Part shown: positions 27,264 to 35,380 of the stretch, in pieces | Position numbering within the stretch: position 1 is the first letter of the stretch | Layout of the letters: every line of letters begins with the position of its first letter | From: Akkermansiaceae bacterium UBA7890 | Lineage (GTDB): Bacteria > Verrucomicrobiota > Verrucomicrobiia > Verrucomicrobiales > Akkermansiaceae | Reading direction: 5' to 3' | NCBI GenBank assembly: GCA_002501065.1 | Contig: DLRK01000205.1 | Location: forward strand, 1-64,000 | DNA: 64,000 bases | Made by a program: the position numbers and the translations under genes | Notes under the pieces: model-generated | The model's input: only the letters and a program-made list of their open reading frames with translations | Databases searched by the model: none | Told to the model about the DNA's origin: nothing

Positions 27264-28805
27264 ATGTTCACTTCTCTGCCCTTTCCCTCCCAACGTGGAA
27301 CTCTCCTCGTCGGGATCACTGCCTGTCTCGCCCTGACTGCAAAGGCCCAGCATGATATCCAACGCAACGCCGTGCAGAAGATCGCGCTTGGCCAGCATGA
27401 GCAGGCGACCACGATCCTTGCCGGGGGCAAGAAACCGGACGCGGGCAAAGCCGAGACGCTCTTCGTGGAAACCCTCAACCTGGCAGCCCAGGACAAGATC
27501 GAGGAAGCAATCTCCAGGCGGAAGCTGGCCCTTGCGGCCGGTCTTCCGCTGGAACGCTTCGTGGCGGGCCCCCGGAAACTGCTCTCCAGACTTCCCCCGG
27601 CCGAGGGCCTGATTGAGGTGGAACTGGTGCACGGCCCGATGGTCGGGGCGGTCACTTCCGAGGCTGCCTCCTTCTGGGTGCGCACCAGGGAACCTGCCAC
27701 GGTGACGATCCGGATCGGGGAAAAGGAATTCTCCAACCGCACAACCGTGGAGGCAGACTACACGGCCGTCATCAGGGTGGACGGACTCAAGCCGATGACG
27801 ACCTATGCCTACAAGGTGCTCGTAAATGGCAAGGAAATCCCTGCCGGGCAGACGAACCTGCGGACCTTCCCTTCACGGAACAAACCCCAGCCGTTCGCAG
27901 TCGGCTTCGGCGGCGGGGCGGGCTACATCCCTGAGTGGGAGCGCCAGTGGGACAACATCTCGACCTTCCAGCCCCTGGCCTTTCTCATGCTGGGCGACAA
28001 CGTCTACATCGACCAACCCGAACACAGCCTCTGCCAGCACTACTGCTATTATCGCCGCCAGAGCCGTCCGGAGTGGCGCCGGTTCACGGCCCGGACCGCG
28101 ATCTATTCCATTTGGGATGATCACGACTTCGGAACGAACGACTGCATACCCGGACCTGCCATCGAAAAGCCTGCCTGGAAGCGCAAAGTGTGGGAAATCT
28201 ACCGACAGAACTGGATCAATCCGTCCTACGGTGGTGGTGAGAAACAGCCTGGCTGCTGGTATGACTTCATGATTGGCGATGTGCATTTCATCATGCTCGA
28301 TGGACGCTACTACCGGGATCTCAAGGGCGGCTCCATGCTGGGACCGGTGCAGAAAGCCTGGCTCAGGAAGACTCTCACTGCATCACCAGGGACCTTCAAG
28401 GTGATCGCCTCACCAGTCCCCTTCTCTCCCAGGATCAAACCAGGAAGCAAGGATCCCTGGGATGGCTTTCCGGAGGAGCGGGCCGAAATCTTCTCCTGGA
28501 TCAGGAAGGACAGGATCGAGGGTGTCCTTCTCATCGCAGCCGACCGGCACCGGACCGATCTGCGGACCATTCCAAATGATGACAGCTACACTCTCCATGA
28601 ATTCGAGAGCTCGCGGCTGACCAATCGACACACCCACAAGGTGGTACAGACTGACGGTCTGGTGTGGGGCTATAACAGGACCTGCTCCTTCGCACTCATG
28701 CGGTTCGACACCACCAGACCGGACCCACAGGTCACCTTCGAGTTGATCGACATCGATGGAACGCGCCACCACTCTCACACTCTGAAACGCAGCTCCCTGA
28801 AGTAG
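27264..28805 (+). CDS. PhoD-family alkaline phosphatase/phosphodiesterase-like metallophosphatase
   Basis: The ATG at 27264 gives a signal peptide (FPSQRGTLLVGITACLALTAKA) and 513 residues. About 100 residues of helical character follow, then a fibronectin-like PhoD N-domain (LVHGPMVGAVTSEAASFWVRT). The catalytic core has the PhoD metal motifs: LAFLMLGDNVYID, SIWDDHDFGTND, HFIMLDGRYYRD and LLIAADRHRTDL. These correspond to the Asp, Asn and His ligands of the Fe/Ca centre in the family. The expected activity is release of phosphate from mono- or diesters in the periplasm. The N-terminal helical addition is not part of standard PhoD. No Pho box was looked for successfully. Confidence 0.9.
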   Translation: MFTSLPFPSQRGTLLVGITACLALTAKAQHDIQRNAVQKIALGQHEQATTILAGGKKPDAGKAETLFVETLNLAAQDKIEEAISRRKLALAAGLPLERFVAGPRKLLSRLPPAEGLIEVELVHGPMVGAVTSEAASFWVRTREPATVTIRIGEKEFSNRTTVEADYTAVIRVDGLKPMTTYAYKVLVNGKEIPAGQTNLRTFPSRNKPQPFAVGFGGGAGYIPEWERQWDNISTFQPLAFLMLGDNVYIDQPEHSLCQHYCYYRRQSRPEWRRFTARTAIYSIWDDHDFGTNDCIPGPAIEKPAWKRKVWEIYRQNWINPSYGGGEKQPGCWYDFMIGDVHFIMLDGRYYRDLKGGSMLGPVQKAWLRKTLTASPGTFKVIASPVPFSPRIKPGSKDPWDGFPEERAEIFSWIRKDRIEGVLLIAADRHRTDLRTIPNDDSYTLHEFESSRLTNRHTHKVVQTDGLVWGYNRTCSFALMRFDTTRPDPQVTFELIDIDGTRHHSHTLKRSSLK

Positions 28806-28913
28806 TGCTCTTCTGAACACGTGTAAACGTGAATAACCTTGAGTGTTTGGCGATGGCCATGGCCTTACAATTGAGTAAACTGGTGTTTAACTGATCAGGA
28901 TATTTTCTCTGCC
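28806..28913 (+). promoter_or_regulatory. Candidate control region of the five-gene cassette
   Basis: This AT-richer leader holds two perfect palindromes, ACACGTGT (28817-28824) and GGCCATGGCC (28855-28864). It also holds two copies of GTAAAC (28823-28828 and 28875-28880) and a near-inverted GTTTAAC at 28885-28891. A TACAAT box overlaps the region but has no well-spaced -35 partner. Protein-binding sites seem plausible; no regulator can be named. Confidence 0.3.
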
Positions 28914-30266
28914 ATGCTGACGATTACCGGAACAAAGGGAGAAGCCTTCTGCGACGGGATGACTCGCCGGGGGTTTCTCAGGATAGGAGGACTCGGCCTG
29001 GGAGGCGCAACCCTGCCGCAGATCCTGCAGGCCGAATCCAGGACGCAGAGCAAGCCGCTCGATCACAAGGCCGTCATCATGATCTTCCTGGCGGGCGGCC
29101 CGCCCCATCAGGACATGTGGGATCTCAAGATGGAGGCCCCCTCCGGTGTCCGGGGAGAGTTCAAACCAATCTCAACCAATGTTCCTGGAATCCAGATCTG
29201 CGAACTGTTTCCGCAGATGGCCAGGATGATGGACAAGTTCTCCGTGATCCGATCGATGGTTGGAGCCGGTGGCGGCCATGATGCGGTTATGTGCCTGACC
29301 GGACGCAAGCCCCAGGGCCCGCAGCCCCCGGGTGGCTGGCCCAGCATTGGCTCGGTCCTTTCCAAGCTGGAAGGCCAGGTCACTCCCGGGGTGCCCTCCT
29401 TCTTCGGGCTCTCCCCGAAGTGTGGACATGATCAGTGGGGCGACCCAGGCAAGCCCGGCTTTCTCGGCCCCTCGCATGCCGCCTTTGCCCCCTTCCGCGG
29501 AGGCGGCAAGGAAGACATGGTGCTCAAGGACATCAGCCTCGAGCGCCTCGCAGACCGCAAGTCGCTCCTCAAGTCCTTCGACAGGCTCCGCCGCGATGTC
29601 GATGGATCGGGTGCAATGGAGGGGATGGACACCTTCACTGAACAGGCCTTCGGGGTCCTCACCTCGAGCCGCCTGGCAAAGGCCTTCAATCTCAGCGAGG
29701 AAGACCCGAGAATCGTGGAACGCTACGGCAAGGGAACCGAGAAACTCACCGCGGACGGACCCTGGAAGCGGCTTGACCAGTTCCTCATGGCCCGTCGCCT
29801 GGTGGAGGCCGGTGCCCGCTGCGTCACCCTCGGCTTCAGCCGCTGGGACTGGCACGGCGGAAACTTCAAACGCGGCCGCGAGGACTTTCCCCTGCTGGAT
29901 CAGGGCATTACCGCCCTGGTGCAGGACCTGCACGACCGCGGCATGGAGAAGGACGTGAGCGTGGTGGTCTGGGGTGAGTTCGGACGCACGCCCAAGATCA
30001 ATAAAGGCGCCGGGCGGGATCACTGGCCCAAAGTCTCCACTGCCCTCCTGGCGGGCGGCGGCATGAACCACGGCCAGATCATCGGCTCCACCACCCGCGA
30101 TGGAGGAGAGGCCGACGATCGCCCCGTGAAGTTTCCCGAGGTGTTTTCCACTCTCTATCACTGCCTGGGCATCGATGCCCGGCAAACCACCATCGATGAT
30201 CTCTCCGGACTTCCACGCCGCCTCGTGGACAGCGAACATGCCCCGATGCCCGAACTAGTTGGATAA
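28914..30266 (+). CDS. DUF1501 protein, twin-arginine exported, first gene of the cassette
   Basis: The product is 450 residues. [16 protein letters not shown] (about 16-31) is a strong Tat signal. [23 protein letters not shown] is the metal-binding opening of DUF1501, and [22 protein letters not shown] (about 351-372) is the intact C-terminal motif. DUF1501 has an alkaline-phosphatase-superfamily fold and an unproven activity. The gene is followed after 17 bases by a PSD1 cytochrome gene and leads a run of five genes to 39566. The compact form, without the long Gln/Ser insertions seen in the members at 51179 and 57939, is shared with the fifth gene of the cassette. Confidence 0.92.
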   Translation: MLTITGTKGEAFCDGMTRRGFLRIGGLGLGGATLPQILQAESRTQSKPLDHKAVIMIFLAGGPPHQDMWDLKMEAPSGVRGEFKPISTNVPGIQICELFPQMARMMDKFSVIRSMVGAGGGHDAVMCLTGRKPQGPQPPGGWPSIGSVLSKLEGQVTPGVPSFFGLSPKCGHDQWGDPGKPGFLGPSHAAFAPFRGGGKEDMVLKDISLERLADRKSLLKSFDRLRRDVDGSGAMEGMDTFTEQAFGVLTSSRLAKAFNLSEEDPRIVERYGKGTEKLTADGPWKRLDQFLMARRLVEAGARCVTLGFSRWDWHGGNFKRGREDFPLLDQGITALVQDLHDRGMEKDVSVVVWGEFGRTPKINKGAGRDHWPKVSTALLAGGGMNHGQIIGSTTRDGGEADDRPVKFPEVFSTLYHCLGIDARQTTIDDLSGLPRRLVDSEHAPMPELVG

Positions 30267-30283
30267 GACTTTTCCTTCCTTCC

Positions 30284-32857
30284 GTGAAACCCATCATACC
30301 ACTGTGCTGTGGCCTCGTGCTTGCAGCAGCGACGCCTCGAATCAACGCCCAGGATGATCCCCGGGATTCCTCGCCCGCGGTCCCGGCCGCGGACGGATCA
30401 TCGTCCACCGCTCCTCCACCGGCTCCCCCCGCTCTCTCCTGGAGCAGCGAGGAGGAGATCGGGATGACCGGTCCGCACATCCTCCATCAGCTGGTAGTCA
30501 CCGCCCGTCACGGTGGAGCTCACGATCTGGATGCCAGCGCCCTGGCCAGTTACTCAGTTGAACCGGCAGGAGTGGTCAAGGTTGAGAGCGATGGTCTCAT
30601 CCGGGTCATTGCGGATGGCGAAGCCACCATCACCGCCAGCTACGAGGGTGCCTCGCTCACCCGCCAGGTGAAGGTGAACCGGGCCGGGGAAGTCATTCCC
30701 ATCAGTTTCCCCAATGAAGTGGTTCCTATCTTCACTCGCCATGGCTGCAACAGCGGAGGGTGCCATGGAAAGGCTGAGGGTCAGAACGGCTTCAGACTTT
30801 CCCTCCTCGGATACGAACCGGAGGATGATCATGAATACCTCGTGCAGGAAGCGCGTGGACGACGCATCTTCAGGGCCTCCCCCCGGCACAGTCTCCTTCT
30901 TCTCAAGGGCAGCGGGGAACTCCCCCACGAGGGCGGATCACGGCTGGGCAGGGACAGCGACGACTACCGGACCCTCGTGCGCTGGATCCGCCAGGGCCTC
31001 CCCTACGGACCGGAGAACGACCCCTCCGTGCAGCGCCTCGCGGTCGAACCACAGGAGCGCCTTGCCCGTGCGAAAGCGGCCCAGCAACTCCGCGTGGTCG
31101 CTCACTTCAGCGACGGCTCCACCAGAGATGTCACCAGGATTGCACAGTATACGTCCAACGACGAGGAGATGGCTACGGTGAGCGGTCGGGGACTGGTGAC
31201 CATGCGTGAACGTCCGGGAAGCACCTCGGTCATGATCCGGTTCCAGGAACACGTGGATGTCTTCCGCTCCACCATTCCGCTTGGCGCGCCGGTTGATGAT
31301 CTGCCCACACCCGCCAACCTGGTGGACGAACACATCTTCGCCAAGCTGCGCACCCTCGGCCTTCCACCCTCCCAGCTCTGCGACGACGCCACCTTCCTGC
31401 GTCGCGTGACGATCGACATCGCCGGACGCCTCCCCTCTCTCGAGGAGACTGACAGTTTCCTGGCAGAAACAGATGCCGGCAAACGTGCTCGCAAGATCGA
31501 CCAACTCCTAACCGGGACTGACTATGCCGACTACTTCGCCGGCAAGTGGGCCGCCATCCTCCGCAACAAGCGAACCTCCGCCCACCATGCACGCGGCAGC
31601 TTCGCCTTCCACGCCTGGATCCGGGATGCCCTGCACCAGAACCGCCCCTACCACGAGTTCGTGAAGGAGTTCGTGGCGGCTTCCGGCGAAGTCGGGGAAA
31701 ACCCGCCGGTGATCTGGTATCGCACCGTCAAGGACAGCAAGGAACAGCTGCAGGACCTGGCCCAGATCTTCCTTGGGCAACGACTGCAGTGCGCGCAATG
31801 CCACCACCATCCCTACGAGAAGTGGAGTCAGGACGACTACTACGGCTTCGAGGCCTTCTTCTCCAAGGTGGGCCGCAAGCCGGGCAACCAGCCGGGGGAG
31901 GAGATCATCTTTAACAAGCCCGGGAAAGCGAGCGCGCAGAACCCCCGCAGTGGACGATCTCTTCCGCCCAAGCCCCTCGGGGGAGCAGAAATCGAATTGG
32001 CTCAGCACCAGGACCCCCGCGATTCGCTGGCAGACTGGATGACTGACGAGAAGAACCCCTTCTTCGCCAGGATGCTCGTCAACCGCTACTGGAAGCACTT
32101 CTTCAGCCGCGGACTCGTCGACCCCGAGGATGACATGCGGGTCACCAATCCTCCAACCCATCCCGCCCTGCTTGATGACCTCGCCCGGAACTTCGTGGAG
32201 AGTGGCTACGACCTGAAAGCCCTGATCCGCACCATCTGCAACAGCAAGACCTATCAACTGAGCGCCATTCCGAACGAACACAACATCGGGGACCGGCAGA
32301 ACTACTCACGCTTCTACCCCCGACGCCTTCCCGCTGAAATCCTCCTCGACGGGATCAATACCGTCACCAACTCGAAGGAGAAGTTCAATGGACAACCACA
32401 GGGAGTGCGTGCGGTACAGCTCCCTGATGACCAGTTCACCAAGGAGTCCTACTTCCTCTCGGTCTTCGGTCGTCCCGACATGAACAGCGCCTGCGAATGC
32501 GAGCGGGTGGACGATGTCAACCTGGCCCAGGCCCTGCACCTGGTGAACTCCACCAACATCCGCAACAAACTCGCCTCCAACGAGGCGCGGGCCGCCCTGC
32601 TCCTGAAAAACAGGGAAGCCAGCGAAGAGACGCGCATCAGCGAACTTTATCGCCGTGCGTTTTCGCGGTCACCCAGCCCTGAGGAACTGGACATCGGGGT
32701 CACCTACCTCAACCGGAAGCGAACGCCACCCGATCCCGCAACCCTGAGCGAGGAGGAGAAAAAGAAACCCAAGACCCCCGAGATGCTGGAGCGCGAGTCC
32801 TATGAGGATCTCATCTGGGCACTGCTCAACACCAAGGAGTTCCTCTTTAATCACTAA
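30284..32857 (+). CDS. PSD1 cytochrome (DUF1549/DUF1553) with N-terminal Big-like domain and CX4CH motif
   Basis: The GTG start at 30284 opens a signal peptide (MKPIIPLCCGLVLAAAT). Residues 62-132 look like a bacterial Ig (Big_2) domain: LDASALASYSVEP, VVKVESDGLIRVIADGEATITASY. The first haem site is CNSGGCH at 155-161, with four rather than two residues between the cysteines. A second Big-like segment (LRVVAHFSDGSTRDVTRIAQYTS) precedes DUF1549, which carries a normal CAQCH at 503-507 followed by HHPYEKWSQDDYYGF. DUF1553 ends the 857-residue protein. It should be an exported redox protein, possibly attached to the surface through its Ig domains. The next gene starts 12 bases after the stop. 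Confidence 0.92.
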   Translation: MKPIIPLCCGLVLAAATPRINAQDDPRDSSPAVPAADGSSSTAPPPAPPALSWSSEEEIGMTGPHILHQLVVTARHGGAHDLDASALASYSVEPAGVVKVESDGLIRVIADGEATITASYEGASLTRQVKVNRAGEVIPISFPNEVVPIFTRHGCNSGGCHGKAEGQNGFRLSLLGYEPEDDHEYLVQEARGRRIFRASPRHSLLLLKGSGELPHEGGSRLGRDSDDYRTLVRWIRQGLPYGPENDPSVQRLAVEPQERLARAKAAQQLRVVAHFSDGSTRDVTRIAQYTSNDEEMATVSGRGLVTMRERPGSTSVMIRFQEHVDVFRSTIPLGAPVDDLPTPANLVDEHIFAKLRTLGLPPSQLCDDATFLRRVTIDIAGRLPSLEETDSFLAETDAGKRARKIDQLLTGTDYADYFAGKWAAILRNKRTSAHHARGSFAFHAWIRDALHQNRPYHEFVKEFVAASGEVGENPPVIWYRTVKDSKEQLQDLAQIFLGQRLQCAQCHHHPYEKWSQDDYYGFEAFFSKVGRKPGNQPGEEIIFNKPGKASAQNPRSGRSLPPKPLGGAEIELAQHQDPRDSLADWMTDEKNPFFARMLVNRYWKHFFSRGLVDPEDDMRVTNPPTHPALLDDLARNFVESGYDLKALIRTICNSKTYQLSAIPNEHNIGDRQNYSRFYPRRLPAEILLDGINTVTNSKEKFNGQPQGVRAVQLPDDQFTKESYFLSVFGRPDMNSACECERVDDVNLAQALHLVNSTNIRNKLASNEARAALLLKNREASEETRISELYRRAFSRSPSPEELDIGVTYLNRKRTPPDPATLSEEEKKKPKTPEMLERESYEDLIWALLNTKEFLFNH

Positions 32858-32869
32858 CTGTAACCCGGT

Positions 32870-35380
32870 GTGATCAGTTCACGTTACAGACCGCGGATTC
32901 TCCTCACCACGTTTGCGGTTTTCGGAGTGTCCCCTGCGATCGCTCAACTCCCCCAACCCGACCTGCAGACCATTTTCCCGCAGGGTGCCCAGATCGGACA
33001 GACGGTGGAAGTCACCATCGGCGGAACCGACCTGGGAGAAGCCACCGGTTTGCTCTTCTCCCATCCCGGCATCAGGTGCGGGCAGATCCCGGTGGAAGCC
33101 ACCGAGTTTCAACCCGCAGGTCACAAGCCGCTGAGCTACCGGGTGTCGGTTGCTCCCGAAGTCCCGCCCGGTGTTTACGAAGTCACCGTCCGCACGCGCC
33201 TCGGCCTGACCGCCCCGCGCGCCTTTGCGGTGGGCACCATGCCCGAGAAGATCCACCAGACCAACAATTCGCCCGAAACGGCGGAGGAACTTCCCCTCAA
33301 TACCGTGATGAACGGGCATGCGGACACCTCTGCGATCGACCACTACAAACTGAATCTCAAGCAGGGCCAGCGGGTCATCATCCGCTGCAGTGCCCAGGTC
33401 ATCGACTCCCGCATGGACGGCACGATTTCCATCTCGAACAGCAGCGGTCACGAGTACAAGCGCGACCGCGACACGATCGGCCGCGATCCTCTTCTCGATT
33501 TCACCGCACCTGGGGACGACACCTATCTCCTCCGCGTTCACGACTTCACGTTTGCCGGCGGAACACAGTATCCCTACCGGTTGAGCGCAAGCGACGCTCC
33601 CCACATCGACTTCATAGACCCTCCCGCCGGCGCCCCCGGCACCACTGGCAGATTCAAGATCTACGGCCGCAATCTCCCTGGAGGCAGCACGGGCGAAGGA
33701 GTGCGTCTGGGGGTGGAGGAACTGGAGAGCATCGAGGTCGACATCCCCCTCACCGGGCAGGGGGCTCCCGAACTGGCCACACGGTCGGTTCATGCCTCCC
33801 TCGTACCTGGAATGACCTGGCGCCTGGAAGCGAACGGCAAGAAATCCAATCCAGTTCGCATCGGTTTCGCCATCGACCCCGCGATCCGGGGTGAGGAAGG
33901 CCAGGAGCAGACCATCCCGGTCCCAAGCGAAACTCACGGGCGTTTCGATGCCAAGGCTGATCTCGATCACTATCGCTTCGAGGCAAGAAAAGGCCAACCG
34001 CTCTGGATCGAATGCCTCGCCACCCGGATCCGGACGGGCTCCGATCCCGTCCTGTGGATCGATCAGATCACGGTGGACGACAAGGGTGTCGAACAATTCA
34101 AGGAAATCGCGGGTAACGACGACGCCGGCGGCACCCCCGGAGGAAAGAGTTTTCCGATCCGGAACCGCGATTGTGCCTTGCGCTTCGATCCTCCCGCCGA
34201 CGGCAGGTATCGCCTCCGACTGCACGATTATACCGGCCGCGGCGGTCCCGCCGCCCTCTACCGCCTGATCGTCCGTCCGGTCGCCCCCGACTTTGATCTG
34301 GTGGTCACCCCCTGGTATACCGCCTCGAACAAGGACGCCAAGGGAGTCTCCCGGCAGGTCGCCCTGATCCGGCAGGGGGGCACCACTTTGCTGCGCACCT
34401 TCGCCATGCGTCGGAACGGATTCAAGGATCCCATAAAGCTCTCCGTGACGGGGCTTCCCCCGGGAGTGAGTTGTCCCCCGGTCATCCTGCCCGCGGACAG
34501 GGACACCGCCACCCTCGTGGTTCACGGCACCATGGAAGCGGCCAGTTGGCAGGGATTCGTGCAGGTTGTGGGAAAAGCGGGCGAGATAGAGCAGACCGCC
34601 AGACCGGGAACCATTTCCTGGTCGATTGGAAACTGGGACACCGAGTTCACCCGGGCGCGCCTTTCTCAACAACTTCCCCTCTCCGTGATCGCTGAAGAAA
34701 AGGAACCCATCATCATCCAACCCGCCCAGGACCGCTACGAGGTTGAACTGGGGGGAAAAGTGGAGATCCCCTTCAAGCTTGAGAAGGCGATGGGCTTGAA
34801 AGGCGATTTCACCGTCGTGGTGTCCGGGCTCCCCCACTCCAAACCTCCCTCGGTCACGGTGAAGCAGGACGCCGGGGAGGGAAAACTGGCCCTGACCTTC
34901 GCCAAGAGCAACGAGTTCAAGGTCGAACCCGGGGAATGGACCTTCAGCCTGCGCGGCAGCGGCACCATCAAGTATCGCCACAACCTCTCCGCAGTGGAGA
35001 TCGCCAGGAAGGAGGAAGAGCGCATCGCGGGATTGGAAAAGATGGCCCAGGAGGAAGCCACCCGGGCCAAGGCTGCCATCGAACCAGCGCGCAAGGCCCT
35101 GCAGGAAGCCGAGAAGAATCTCGGCGCCGCTTCGGACGACGCCAGGGCGACCCTGGAAAAGGCGGTGACGGAGAAAAAGGCCCAACTCCTGGAAACTGAG
35201 AAGACATCCATGACCGCGGAGGAGAAAGTCAAGCGGGCGGCTGCGGCGAAGAAGAGCGCCTCGGACCGGCTCAAGCAGGCCAATGACCGCGCCAAGGAGA
35301 AAGATCTCAAGCACGCAACTCACTCGAAACTCATCATGGTGGTGGTGAAACCTCCTCCACCGAAAGAGCCTGGAAAATGA
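32870..35380 (+). CDS. Secreted protein with two PPC-like domains and a coiled-coil tail
   Basis: The GTG start at 32870 gives a signal peptide (RPRILLTTFAVFGVSPAIAQ). Residues about 30-125 resemble an IPT/TIG-type Ig domain (IGQTVEVTIGGTDLGEATGLLF). Two prepeptidase C-terminal (PPC) domains follow, at about 135-240 (AIDHYKLNLKQGQRVIIRCSA ... YLLRVHDFTFAGG) and 350-470 (ADLDHYRFEARKGQPLWIECLA ... YRLRLHDYTGRGG). Further beta-sandwich regions run to about 700. The tail (about 705-820) is Lys/Glu/Ala-rich and strongly helical, a likely coiled coil. There is no catalytic motif; PPC domains usually bind or guide exported partners. The stop overlaps the next ATG (ATGA at 35377-35380), so translation is probably coupled to the cytochrome/WD40 protein. 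Confidence 0.88.
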   Translation: MISSRYRPRILLTTFAVFGVSPAIAQLPQPDLQTIFPQGAQIGQTVEVTIGGTDLGEATGLLFSHPGIRCGQIPVEATEFQPAGHKPLSYRVSVAPEVPPGVYEVTVRTRLGLTAPRAFAVGTMPEKIHQTNNSPETAEELPLNTVMNGHADTSAIDHYKLNLKQGQRVIIRCSAQVIDSRMDGTISISNSSGHEYKRDRDTIGRDPLLDFTAPGDDTYLLRVHDFTFAGGTQYPYRLSASDAPHIDFIDPPAGAPGTTGRFKIYGRNLPGGSTGEGVRLGVEELESIEVDIPLTGQGAPELATRSVHASLVPGMTWRLEANGKKSNPVRIGFAIDPAIRGEEGQEQTIPVPSETHGRFDAKADLDHYRFEARKGQPLWIECLATRIRTGSDPVLWIDQITVDDKGVEQFKEIAGNDDAGGTPGGKSFPIRNRDCALRFDPPADGRYRLRLHDYTGRGGPAALYRLIVRPVAPDFDLVVTPWYTASNKDAKGVSRQVALIRQGGTTLLRTFAMRRNGFKDPIKLSVTGLPPGVSCPPVILPADRDTATLVVHGTMEAASWQGFVQVVGKAGEIEQTARPGTISWSIGNWDTEFTRARLSQQLPLSVIAEEKEPIIIQPAQDRYEVELGGKVEIPFKLEKAMGLKGDFTVVVSGLPHSKPPSVTVKQDAGEGKLALTFAKSNEFKVEPGEWTFSLRGSGTIKYRHNLSAVEIARKEEERIAGLEKMAQEEATRAKAAIEPARKALQEAEKNLGAASDDARATLEKAVTEKKAQLLETEKTSMTAEEKVKRAAAAKKSASDRLKQANDRAKEKDLKHATHSKLIMVVVKPPPPKEPGK

